Positions 11,656-21,847 of a DNA stretch of 64,000 nt are shown here, piece after piece. Position numbers and translations under genes: made by a program. The DNA lies in NCBI RefSeq assembly GCF_016859285.1, contig NC_053414.1:6935517-6999516 (forward strand). Direction: 5' to 3'. Numbering within the stretch: position 1 is the first letter of the stretch; the number at the start of each line of letters is the position of its first letter. The DNA comes from Xiphias gladius. Its lineage: Eukaryota; Chordata; Actinopteri; Istiophoriformes; Xiphiidae. The notes beneath the pieces are model-generated. The model saw nothing but the letters and a program-made list of their open reading frames with translations. It was not told the DNA's origin and searched no databases.

Positions 11656-13239
11656 ATGTCGGCGTCGCTGGTCAGGAGAGGACTGGAGCTGCTTAGCTAT
11701 GATTTTAAAGGTCCGTTTAGCCTCTCAACTCGCTAGCCAAATAGCGTTAGCATTTGGACGCAGGTGCCCTCTGAACAACGCTGGAGATTTTTCGCGTTGT
11801 TACACAGTGCCGGTTTGGTATTAACAGATGTGGTTAGCTCTGTTTTCCTCGCTGCTGCCGTCTTAGAAATAGGAAACCGGTGACCGGATGCTCGTTTTGC
11901 TTTATCGGGGCAGAAATTGAAATGTTTTGGAAAGCATGTCTTTCCAAAACAATGGCCGTCACCCATCACAAGTTAAGGAGTCCAGCTGATTAAGTATTTA
12001 TTCTTATGAAACAACGAAACACAAACTGATCTTACCATTTGTTAAGTTACTGAAATGTTTTTGTAATATTACTATAAATTGTATTATATAGTAATCTATA
12101 GTCAAATTACAGTAATGATTTTATTTTTTATCAAAGTTACATTCAAAATGTTTTAGTGTATTGGCCAATCAGTTACCCAAGCACGAAGATGAATATTTTG
12201 CTCTGTTTAAATTTGGTGTTCTGGTCTCTATGTCCTGTGCACCCTGCCAGATGTCAGTAAAGTGAAGAAGAAGAAGAAGATGAAGAAGCAGCAGACCCCC
12301 AGCTCAGCCACTGTGATGGAGCTGGTGAGCACCAAGCGGCAGGGAGTCACCAAGCAGGTCAAGCGGCTGCAGGGTCGCCTGGGTCCCGGCAAGAGCAAGG
12401 CCACTGTCAAAGACAAGAGGGTCAAGTCTGCAGTGGGTCAGTCTGCTCGTATTCTGCAACAAAAATTTGCAATCTGAATGACTGCTCTGTCGCAAACAGA
12501 ACCCCTTTCATGTGGAGAATAATAGCGTAGAAAAGAAAACATTGCCATAATGTTACAAATTTTATCCGAGAGTATTCATAGTTGACGTGACTGGAGTACT
12601 AGTAGCCCTCTGGTGTTTGTTTTGTACATATTACAGCATCTGTTATACCATCTTGCTCTGAACTTCCTCATCTCCTTTGCTGTTTATTGTAGAGGAGTTC
12701 AGGAAGAAGCAGGGGAAGAGCCAGATGAGCGCAAACCTCAAGTACTTTATGGAATCTGGCTACAAAACAGCAGATTCCGACACTTTGAAGGTAAGAAGGA
12801 CATCAATCACGCTCCTGTTACATCTGATTAATCCTTTGCATTACTTTATGTCATTTTTATATCAAATCGTTAAGTACAGCAGTTAAGGAAGGATCTCGCC
12901 AGGTCTAACAGAAATCTGAAATTTTACTGAACAGATTTGAAATGCTTGTCAGTGGGCCAAAGGTCATTCATCTATGATTCATTTTATATTATTTGATCAT
13001 TGGGATTCACTTTACTCCTACTTTATATTTGCTTCTGCTTCTCTTCACTGTCTGTCAAATGACGTTTTTTGGCTCCTCTTGTCACTTAGATCCTGAGTCA
13101 CAATTCCGGGAGACAGTCCAGGAACCGTCCGGACCGAGCCGCCAAGAAGCCCAAGGAGCCGCAGTCGTTGTTCACAGAGGAGGAGTTCCAGCAGTTCCAG
13201 AAGGAATACTTTGGCAGGACTGTCGAGGAGAGGAAATAA
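11656..13239 (+). CDS. rps19bp1: RPS19-binding protein 1 / active regulator of SIRT1 (AROS), four exons
   Basis: A small nucleolar protein that in mammals binds ribosomal protein S19 and modulates SIRT1. Exons are 11656-11710, 12251-12436, 12693-12790 and 13090-13239; phases join (489 nt, 162 aa; human about 136). The N-terminus MSASLVRRGLELL matches human MSAALLRRGLELL. The middle is lysine-rich (VSKVKKKKKMKK; residues about 20-80), consistent with nucleolar targeting. The C-terminus has FTEEEFQQFQKEYFG, close to the human FTEEDFQKFQQEYFG end, plus a short extension TVEERK. Exon 1 ends 55 nt after the ATG with donor GTCCGT, weaker than the others; the join restores an Asp codon in frame. The gene precedes atf4, as RPS19BP1 neighbours ATF4 in human. 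An AATAAA overlaps the stop codon. Confidence 0.92.
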
Positions 13240-14665
13240 AGCGCACGTGGACACAAAGACGCAGCAGCATCGGACGAAACACCGGGGCTGCTTTTTGTGG
13301 ATCAAAGTGGATTTCTGGACCAGGTTATGTTCTGGAAGTTGGCTCCACTTCACGTCTCTTCAGTGGAACAAGTAACTTTGAGGAGAAATGCTCGTATACG
13401 CTGAATCTATGCTTGTGTCAGGACTTCAACCACACACAGGGAACATTTGATTTATCCGCCTGAGTAATAATATGCTGTAATTCATAACACCACCATGATT
13501 GGCTGCGGACATTTGTTCCGGGTTTTTGATATCAAGAGTTTCTCACGGCAGCTTGAAGGTCACCACGTCATTTGTTCATGTTTCAGGATTTCTGGCTAAA
13601 GATGACTCGTTACAGTTATCAGTTATGTGAAGCCAGTCAGTTTATCAGTGGGGCTTTCTGGACTGTCGTATACCTAATATTGTCCTGAAACCTCTCACAT
13701 GGGTCATGTGTGTCACCTCATTTTGGTCACTTTGTTTTCACATGTTAAAAATAGAGACACATGAGAGTTTCATTGAATCTATTCAACTTCTTCTCCATAA
13801 TTGTAACAGACACAGATATATTGATTGTTCTCTATATGGTGGTCTCCTCCAGTCACAATTCCAATCACAATAGTCCGGTTTATACCAGAAATTCTTAGAT
13901 TTTTAAAAATATTTATCTGTATGTTTGAGCAGAAATAGCATACTGCATTTTTGTAAGTTTTCAATATCAAGAGTCACACTTTTACTCTGTTATTCACATT
14001 TTCATTCAGGCAGTAGTAGCAATAAATTTACATGAAAAAAAAAAGAATTTGGTTTTTGTTTTTGTTTGTTTGTTTGTTTTAAATTGATGTCTTTGTATGA
14101 GCTTAGCCATGACCGTGACTCACTAGAGTCTTTCCAGAAAAACAGGTTGAACAATGGATTCGACGAGCATGAAAATTCTGGTCCGTGCATGAAGACAGAA
14201 AGAAGCTTTAGCTGTTGAAGTAACAAAGTTTGAGCTACCCCTCGCTGCAGTTTGCCGTTGCAGTAACGCAAAGTTGTGTAGTGCAGCGGGAAAATAGTGA
14301 ATGATAAAATCTTTAAAATCTCTGCCCCCCCCCCCCAAATTTCAATCAGCTCTCCACTTGTCGCATGTAAATTGATGCTCTCACTGTACATCCTATGATA
14401 CCATGCGGAGATGGGAAACAGTGCGTGTCGGCGTGCAAGGCTGCGTAGCCTGTTATCTGCTGGCCATGGATTTTTACTTTCGGTGATACTTTTCATTCCA
14501 ACAACAGCAGAACTTTTCACCGGTGTGTTCACAACAAGAATGCAGATGTCTGACTGGCGGGGAATGAAAACGTCGTAAGATGTCAGTCGCACGTCTAAGT
14601 AGCTGAGACTTTGAGGTCAGTCGGCGTGAGTACAGCAAGGGGGAGAGACTGCAAAAATTCGCAAC
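13240..14665. other. interval between rps19bp1 and apol-like gene
   Basis: Probably the rps19bp1 3' UTR and the promoter/5' UTR of the next gene. The 196-aa minus-strand frame at 14002-14592 has no recognisable domain. The purine-rich segment just before 14666 (GGGGGAGAGACTGC) is likely the 5' UTR of the apol-like gene. Confidence 0.5.
14021..14026 (+). terminator. rps19bp1: candidate polyadenylation signal of rps19bp1
   Basis: AATAAA, about 780 nt downstream of the stop. It competes with an AATAAA at 13235-13240 that overlaps the stop codon itself. Which one is used cannot be told from sequence. Confidence 0.35.
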
Positions 14666-15694
14666 ATGTCACAGGTAAGACATAAGATGAAAGCATTACA
14701 CCACTTGACTGTTTACTCAAATGTAGTTAAGCAGATTAAGTTTGGCTTTTTGAACGTTTAAGGTTTAAAAGTGAAGGTTTGAAAGGTTAGCCAGTGACGG
14801 GTAGGCTGCCAATTACCTTCAGCCAGGCGCCCTGTGTACATAACATCTGTTGTCTTTACGAAACAATGTGTATCTGTATGGTCCCTCTTTCTGCTTGTGG
14901 TATCTAGCATGCAGAGATAGTTTGAATCGGTGATCCTCCGGGGAAATTTTGTTTAAAACTTCACAATTGATATGGCATTTCAAAAAAGTCAACATCGCCC
15001 TGATTACTCTGAATAATCCACAAACTACTTTATACCAAATAAATACTGTACTTCCAATTTTATGAGAATCACTGCACATGTCAGTGACACTGTTTCTGGA
15101 AATATGTTTGTGTTGAGGTTTTTAAAATGCCATCTTCCATGCGTCGAGCAGCACGGACATAATTCCATTCACCTCCACTGTATTAGAATGGCAACAGAAG
15201 TTTCAGAGATTCATAACATCAAATCATGGCAATTAAAACCCCTATGTGCACTGCTAGATACCGGCGGGACAGGTAAAAGGGTATTTTATTCTGATTTGAG
15301 TGTACTACTATTTCATTCTCTCTCTTTCTTGGCTAAAAAAATGTCTTTAACATTGCTCGATAGTTTTTAAATCATCAGACCTTCACATGTCACTTTTTCA
15401 GTTCCATCACAGGGCTTGCTGTTTTCATGAAATTTGTCATTTCATTCGCAACAAAAAGCCACATTTCATTTATAAACCTGCAGTCACTCCGAAGCAATCG
15501 CTAACACTGAAAGTTGGGTATCAGATATTGAACCTGTACTAGTTCAACCATGTATAGTTCAAAGTATTCCATCGAAATCATGAGTTGCACCCGCAAACAG
15601 TGCTTCCAATACAACAATTAGCAGTTCCTGAGTCAGCTCTTTAACTTTGTCACATCCTACTGTATACACTGATGTGCTTGGATATTGAATGTTG

Positions 15695-15726
<32 letters not shown>

Positions 15727-18700
15727 ATTATCATTTCCATATTTGACTAGATGATTTTGAGCTAATGTCCACGTTCCGATGGATAAATACATAAATGAAC
15801 GTGATCAAGGTTCTTGCGCAGAGCGAAAGTGAAACCAGTAAACAAGATGTGAGTGGGCCAACAGCAAAGACATCATCAACATTGTCTGACATGCTTGGCG
15901 AGTTCAGTTAACAGTTCAGTTGTCTTGAATTCAAATTTAGCAGGGAGTGTCCACATTGACAGATACCGCAGTATGGATGAGTGTTCAGATTAGGAATGCA
16001 GATTAACAAGTCTAGTCTTGATCATATTTACGCTCCCCTAAAACACTGCAATGAATCTGATAGGAATCTACACAGCAGCTGCTTTGTAACCGTTTTTTTT
16101 TCTGGCAGATCATTTTGCAGGGACGAATAGATTTCGACCCTGATAGAGTCAGGTTGGGGATAGGACTCCAGTTAGGACCACGTTTAATCACATACATGCA
16201 CTCGTGCACTGTAGTAAGTGTTTAATGTGGGTTTGGAGTTCTTGAAAGATATGTTACAGAATATGTCATCAGATACTCCAAGCAGCTGCAATGTACAGAT
16301 GTACATGCCTCCACTTTATCTGAATCCAAAGCCTCCAGTTCCAGCGCCGAAGAGACAGTTTAGTCCTCGAGACCAAACTGAAGACACCGAGCCGTCAAAG
16401 TGTAGCTCCACTCCTCAGTCTCCCACAAAATCTCCAAAGGTCGGTGCTCAGTAACTTTTACTTTGTAATGAGATCAAACCCGCAGGTCAACTCAAACTGT
16501 GGATGTGTGCACACGGTCATAAATCAGGGTTCACTGTATACGGTCAAAATTTTGGGATCAACATTTACAATCCCAGATGCTTTTCCCCCAAATCCCAGTT
16601 ACTATGTCATTTGTCACACTGATGCTCTCACTTATACTGATAGAGTCAGGTTGGGGATAGGACTGGAAAGGTTCTGGAAAATACTCTGGAATTTGCATTA
16701 AAGTTGTAAACTGCAGCTTTACAATTTAGATAAATGTCAGACCAATGAGGGAACTGGGGAAAATAAAATATGGCAAAATATAGAATGAATTATCCCCTAC
16801 TTTCCTAATAAAGTTAAGTGATTGGTTAAACTTTTTGTAATATGTTGCAGAATGTGTCATCAGATACTCCAAGCAACTTGAATGTGTAATGAATTATGCC
16901 TCCTCTTTTTCTGAATCCAAAGCCCCCGGTTCCAGCGCCAAGGAGACAGTTTAGTCCTCGAGACCAAACTGAAGACACCGAGCCGTCAAAGTGTAGCTCC
17001 ACTCCTCAGTCTCCCACAAAATCTCCAAAGGTCGGTGCTCAGTAATCTTTACTTTGTAATGAGATCAAACCCGCAGGTCACGTCAAACTGTCAATATGTG
17101 CACACGGTCATAAATCAGGGTTCAGCACACTGTATACGGTCAAATTCTAATGCTTTTTTATGTACCTGATGTTTTCTGGATGAGGTATTACTATATACAG
17201 TATCAGTTATTTGATATCTTTAAATTTGACTGTGTGTTTTGTCTGTGACAAAATTTAAGTGTTATCTGTTAACATATTTTTTTTGTTCTGTTTTTCATTT
17301 AAACTCAGGGAGGTTTGGTCTGCTCAACTCCTCCACCAGTGTCGCCAAAGAAGTGGACTGTTAAAAAGAGCTCGGGAGGAAGTGAAACTCTAAATGGCAG
17401 CCTAGAAATAGTAAAGGCACCATTGTTTTTTTGTTTTTTTGAAAGCATGAAAGCATGATGTGGAACAAAATCAACTCTTAAAGTAAAAGAAGTTAAAGTT
17501 AACGAAGCTCTTCTCATCTTTTTGTCAAAATGCCCAGTAGTGACCGCACACCCTAAAGTTTCCACCCAGTTTATCAATAGTGAACTAGGAGAATTTGGGG
17601 GGGTTTTGGTGAATCCCAATTTGGGGAAATCTGGGGAAATTTGGGGAAAAATTGTATTAATTCATTTGGCTACTGCAGGCGCAGCAAGAAGCCCATGAAA
17701 TTCCACCAACAGTACCAATACCAAAGCATAAGATAGCTGTCTTCTTCTTGATGTATATTTTAAAAATATATGTATGTTTAAACAATAAAACTGTTTTAAA
17801 CTGGCTAACAAATGTCATGAAAGTATCTCAAATGTACCTTATTTGATTACACACACAAAAAACTATTTAGATGTGATAAATCCACGCCAAGCCGTAATCG
17901 TATAATGTAATTATGCTCCATCAACTCCATCAAGAGTAAAGATCCCACATTCAGAATTAGAAGAAGGTACTTGAGTGGATCAAGGAGACCACACGAGCAA
18001 AAAGGGAGAAAATGATCCTTCAAGTCCTGAACTGTGTGGAAGAACAAAGACAAAGTAATGGAGAGCTGTCAATTCTGAAGGCTGCAGAAGCGAAATTTGC
18101 CATAAGATAAAGCAGAGAGGTCAGGCAAGGCACGGAGAGGATGAAAGTGAAAACCTTCAGATTGCCTCTGCGGTCAAAATCACCACCATATCAGATAACT
18201 GAGACGGGGAAGAAAACCTGACCAGCCAGATCTAAAAAACATCTCTTTGTTCTTTCACTTAGTCAAGCTGGATTGTCCCTTTTTTCCTCAGGTGACTGCC
18301 GGACAATCAATTAATGGTAACTGTAAAGCACAACCTCCTCCGCTGCCTCCCAAACCTCCAAAACAAGAGCCGGACGATGAAAATGAAATCCTGGTAACTA
18401 TTTTACAACAGTTATTCTACTAAAACAATATCGAGGAATACGTTGTCTTTTCAGCTGCTTTGGTAATAAATTACTTCTCATCCTCTACCAGGATGCCAAC
18501 TCTCTGTTGGGTTGGTGGAAGGAAAGCAAATGTGAGTAAGAAAACCGGTTTGAAACTATCCTTGTTCCCAGTGAGTCTGGCGTCTTGTTGTTGCTGAACT
18601 GCACTTTTATTGACTTGCAGCCTGGGATTCACTGTGCAAAGGCCTCAACCCTACGGGGAGGAGAGAAACACAGTAAGTACATCTTTTCAAAACATCCGGC

Positions 18701-20405
18701 AACATCTTTTCTTTCTGGAGAAAAAAGTGGAGACAAAGCGTTGCTTTGAGCTAAATGCTAACGTCAGCGTGCTAACATGTTCAAAATGAAAGAAGAGATT
18801 AGACTGGATGAGTTCCTCTAATTAAAGCTCAGTTATGATAATCTGATCAAATGCTGTTGTGATGAATTCCAGGATTATCAAGATTAAAGCTGAACAGCTC
18901 CACAAAGTTGTCCAGGTTTACGTCCTCCTGCTGGCTGAACACGCAGGCACCCTGAAGGAGCACACTTCGGAGCTTCTCGGCATCGCCGACAACTTAGACA
19001 AGGTAACGTGAGCCCGTGTGATGATGAAAGGTCATGTAGGCATTCAGCTGATTCAGTTCACTTTGACAAACTGCAACGGTACATTTCCGATGTGCTGGAC
19101 TCACCGTTCAGTCGAAGTATGTGACATAGAATTCCCTTTGACGTTAAGGTCTCAAAGGGGACAAAGATCGCCGCTATTACCGGAGGAGCTACAACTGTGG
19201 CGGGAGGTGTGGCTGCAGCTGCCGGAGTGATACTGTCCCCGTTCACGCTGGGGGCCTCGCTGGCCCTCACCGCAGTGGGCGTGGGCGTGGCTGCAGCCGG
19301 CGGCGTCACTGGTGCATCAGCAGCCATCGCCAATAAGGTGACCTGACATGAAACAAACTCTTCTGGTTTCAACTGTGTCTTCGTTGGCGGTTTGTGGTGT
19401 GGATGCATGTTTTCCTTTTTAAAATATTTTTTCTAGCATATTTTTTGTCTCTTTTTGTCCTCCTCTCTGTTGCACTGTTGAGCAAGTGAAAATTGCAAAA
19501 AATAATTCTTCTTCTTATACAAGTCATTTATTCCGCCACTCCACAGTGGCATTACATCCTCATTTTACTAAATTCGTGGGGACCTGTTATTGTCATAATG
19601 CATTCCCTGGCCCCTTACCCTAACCTTAACCATCACAACTAAATGCCTAACCCCTGCCCTCACCCTAACCCTGACCTGAAACTAATTCTAACCTGAACCA
19701 TAAAACCAAGTCTTGGTTGAATTTGCGTTAATGGTTGTGATTGGGACATCTGGACATCCTGGAGGGACTGGAATAGGCTCAAAGATTGAAACAGACTGCA
19801 CCAATTTTTACCAAGACTATTTTATTTCCCTACAAACACAATGTTATACCATCAGAATAATCAAAAGATAGTATTAAAAAAAAAAAGTATATGCGGAGTA
19901 GCTTTAACTTTTTTAATTTACCATCGTGTATTAAAAGCTATTGAGTAAAGGATTAAGAATTCTCTTCTTCCAGGTGAACGCCTCTCACGACAGGAAGAAA
20001 ATCGACAAGATCTTCCAGGAGTACGAAGACCTCATGGTGGAGATAAAGGACTGCTTGAAGTTCGTCAACGAGGGCATGGAGAAGCTAAAGGAGCACAGTC
20101 TGTCCGTTCTGAGTGAGGCTAGGAAGGATTCGGTGAGGGTAGCCAGGGTGGTAGATCTGGCCGTTACAGGAGGGGCAAGTGCCAGGGTCGTAGAGGCTAA
20201 AAGTAGGGCATCGGGGCTGATTCAAGGCTTTGCGCTCGGCATGGATTTCTACTTCACCAAAGAGAAAGACGGGCAGAAGCTGAAGAAGGGCCTTGAGTCG
20301 AAGTTTGCGAAGAAAATCCGCAAACTAGCAATGGAGCTCATTAATGGATTGGATGAGCTCATGCAAATCAGCGACTTGTTCTGTAAGCGTTGTCCATGGG
20401 AGTAA
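14666..20405 (+). CDS. apolipoprotein L-family protein (nine coding exons)
   Basis: Exons: 14666-14674, 16260-16439, 17309-17410, 18292-18393, 18492-18531, 18621-18672, 18873-19002, 19149-19337 and 19974-20405. All have GT-AG borders and compatible phases, giving 411 aa. Exons 2-4 (residues 4-131) encode a Pro/Ser-rich cytoplasmic-type tail with PxxP runs (PPPLPPKPPK) that could bind SH3 domains. Residues 150-205 are helical (IKIKAEQLHKVVQVYVLLL). Residues 206-268 are the Gly/Ala-rich hydrophobic hairpin of APOL proteins (AAITGGATTVAGGVAAAAGV). The last exon is charged and helical, typical of the APOL C-terminal half. No N-terminal signal peptide is seen, so an intracellular, membrane-associated protein is likely. 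APOL proteins bind lipid and insert in membranes; the specific role in fish is not known to me. Exon 1 (MSQ) is short and the least certain part; exon 2 also contains an in-frame ATG as its second codon. Confidence 0.85.
16260..16439 (+). CDS. apol-like exon 2, intact copy
   Basis: 180 nt, phase 0 at both ends, open for 60 codons (NMSSDTPSSC...). Acceptor TGTTACAG and donor AAAG|GTCGGT. It encodes a Pro/Ser/Thr-rich segment with PPVPAPKRQFSPRDQ. A second copy lies 591 bp downstream. Confidence 0.75.
16851..17030 (+). pseudogene. duplicated apol-like exon 2 with tandem in-frame stops
   Basis: Also 180 nt with the same acceptor (TGTTGCAG) and donor (AAAG|GTCGGT) as 16260-16439, and the same phase. 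Codons 13 and 14 are TAA and TGA (16887-16892), where the first copy has CAG ATG. The downstream 130 nt are almost identical. The duplication includes flanking intron: TGATAGAGTCAGGTTGGGGA recurs at 16141 and 16638. It is either a dead exon or a poison exon. Confidence 0.8.
18743..18786 (-). repeat. fragment of the repeat seen at 1-115, reversed
   Basis: GCTTTGAGCTAAATGCTAAC followed by GTCAGCGTGCTAACATG is the reverse complement of the motif order near position 60-110. It lies in an apol-like intron. Confidence 0.45.
19149..19337 (+). CDS. apol-like exon 8, glycine/alanine-rich membrane hairpin
   Basis: 63 codons, phase 0-0. It encodes two hydrophobic, small-residue-rich stretches around a PFTLGASLALT turn. 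This is the most diagnostic APOL-family segment in the gene. Confidence 0.88.
19573..19750 (+). repeat. dispersed repeat with CCCTAACC-type spacing
   Basis: Starts GTGGGGACCTGTTATTG and continues with CCCTTACCCTAACC, CTGCCCTCACCCTAACCC and AACCAAGTCTTGGTTGAA. A reverse copy lies at 34385-34557 (GGTCCCCACTTCC...GGTTTGGGTTAGG). It is repeated in the window and of a kind common in fish introns. The resemblance to telomeric CCCTAA is local only. Confidence 0.6.
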
Positions 20406-20779
20406 ATGGTTTTTTAACTTGTAGACCTCCTCCCTTCTCCTGCCTGCTTTTAATGTTAATATAAATATATTACATATTAATTATGTTGATTATTAATTAT
20501 TGTTATTAATGTGTGACATGTTATATCTGTATGTAAAAAAAAATAAAAATAGGTGAAAATGAGACAAACAAGAAAGGTAAGGTTTAAAGAGCAGCTTTTC
20601 TGGTTCTTCTGCTGATCCTTAGGAATTGACTTGAATTTTGTTTGTTGCTTCTTGCTCTTGCTCAGATGTTTTTCTTAAACTAATCGATAGTTAAGTATCA
20701 TACAATCAAACACTAGCCTCACTGTTATGCTCATCGTTTGCTCACGTGTATACAATGAAATGCATGAAAGCCCGAAAAT

Positions 20780-20785
20780 AATAAA
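20780..20785 (+). terminator. candidate polyadenylation signal of the apol-like gene
   Basis: AATAAA, 375 nt after the stop; another AATAAA is at 20542-20547. Either would end the transcript before the atf4 promoter. The remaining interval to 21330 shows a GACCGCCAGGGGGCC patch and AT-rich sequence, no gene. Confidence 0.4.
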
Positions 20786-21424
20786 ATACCTTTGATAGCT
20801 GAAGCTGACCGCCAGGGGGCCGTCCAACCCTTGGTACTGTGAATTACAGTGGGTTCATCAAGTTTACCCACCAGCTGCAATTAATTCAGGAAAGAGACCG
20901 AATGTTGCTCATGCAGAGACATGTCAACAACTAATATGGGGCGACAATATATGGTGCAGGGACAGCCCACCGCAGGGCAAAGGCTGGATATCTATCTGAC
21001 AGAATACACAGATCTGATTTCATTTTTCTTAATCGTCCACGATGCGGAAACTGATTTTGCCTCACTAATGAGGCATTAAACGACAACACAAAAGACAAAG
21101 AATGAGTTCCAGAGGCACACAATTATTAAAGACAAAAAAAAAATTGGGTTGGATGCAGGGTACGGTATCTCTAAAAAAAAAAGTCATGAGGTGTTAGTTT
21201 GTTTTTTCTTTTAAGGAAGTACATCGAAATGTGCATCGTGTCAATGTATGCTTTAGGTTGATATTCGACGTTGTCAGTCGCGTAAAAGACCCACGACGCT
21301 GTTTCCCTGCCCCTGTGTTTACATTCTGTATCTGACGTAGCTCCTACGCAGGGAGGAACGCGTGCTCGAAGCCCCACATTTTGGACCTATCTTTGTCAAC
21401 CGTATGGGGCATATGCGTCCCAGC

Positions 21425-21660
21425 CAATCGCCACCGAGACTCGGGCGGAGTGATCGCAGCGGTAGTCGAGCGCTCGGCCCCCACAACTCGGCGTCCGTCG
21501 CCGTTTGTAAATTCGCTCTCTGAAGCGGAAAACTGCTTTCACCGCCGGTCACGCAGCAAACGGAACCGCCGCCGCGAAGCCACACCCGCGGAGGAATCCG
21601 ACCGGGCGGTGCTTCGGCTCTTTATAAAGCGGAGCCACTCCCCTGGGCTCGTTCTTCGTT
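21425..21660 (+). promoter_or_regulatory. atf4: atf4 core promoter (CCAAT and TATA elements)
   Basis: GC-rich segment with CCAAT in CAGCCAATCGCC at about 21421-21432 and TATAAA at 21623-21628 in CTCTTTATAAAGCGG. A start site near 21650-21660 follows from TATA spacing. A TGACGTAG, similar to a CRE/ATF site, lies upstream at about 21334. Function is inferred. Confidence 0.6.
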
Positions 21661-21847
21661 TTCCACAACAGCGAAAGTAACGAACGGAACCTGTCGTTAG
21701 CTGTCCCGCGCGAAAAAAAAAAGAAAAGAAAAAAAAAAAAAAGGAAAAGAAAAATGGCAGTCTGAAGGCGTGCGGCGGCGATCCTTGCAGCGGCAACAAC
21801 CCGGCAGTGCAACGGCTAAGTGCACTGGCTATTTCTGGCAAAATGGC
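21655..21847 (+). other. atf4: atf4 non-coding exon 1 (5' UTR)
   Basis: Begins about 27-30 nt after the TATA box and ends at donor GTAAGT (21848). It contains both uORF start codons. The exon-2 acceptor is CTTTACCCAG at 22953-22962. Intron 1 (21848-22962) holds a CpG-rich start and no gene; the 171-aa frame at 22640-23155 is a shadow of uORF2 read through the intron. Confidence 0.7.
21754..21765 (+). CDS. atf4: atf4 uORF1 (three codons plus stop)
   Basis: ATG GCA GTC TGA, the first ATG downstream of the inferred start site. Context is strong (A at -3, G at +4). It is preceded by a 41-nt A/G-only leader with 36 A. Mammalian ATF4 also has a tiny first uORF that lets ribosomes resume scanning and reinitiate, so this is the equivalent element. 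The stop is followed by 77 nt to uORF2. Confidence 0.85.
   Translation: MAV

Noticed and set aside
14002-14592. 196-aa minus-strand ORF
   Set aside because: No known motif, poly-Lys/Phe ends from A/T runs, and it overlaps the probable promoter of the apol-like gene.
19597-19690. CCCTAACC runs resembling an interstitial telomeric repeat
   Set aside because: Spacing is irregular and a matching reverse copy at 34385-34557 shows it is part of a dispersed repeat.
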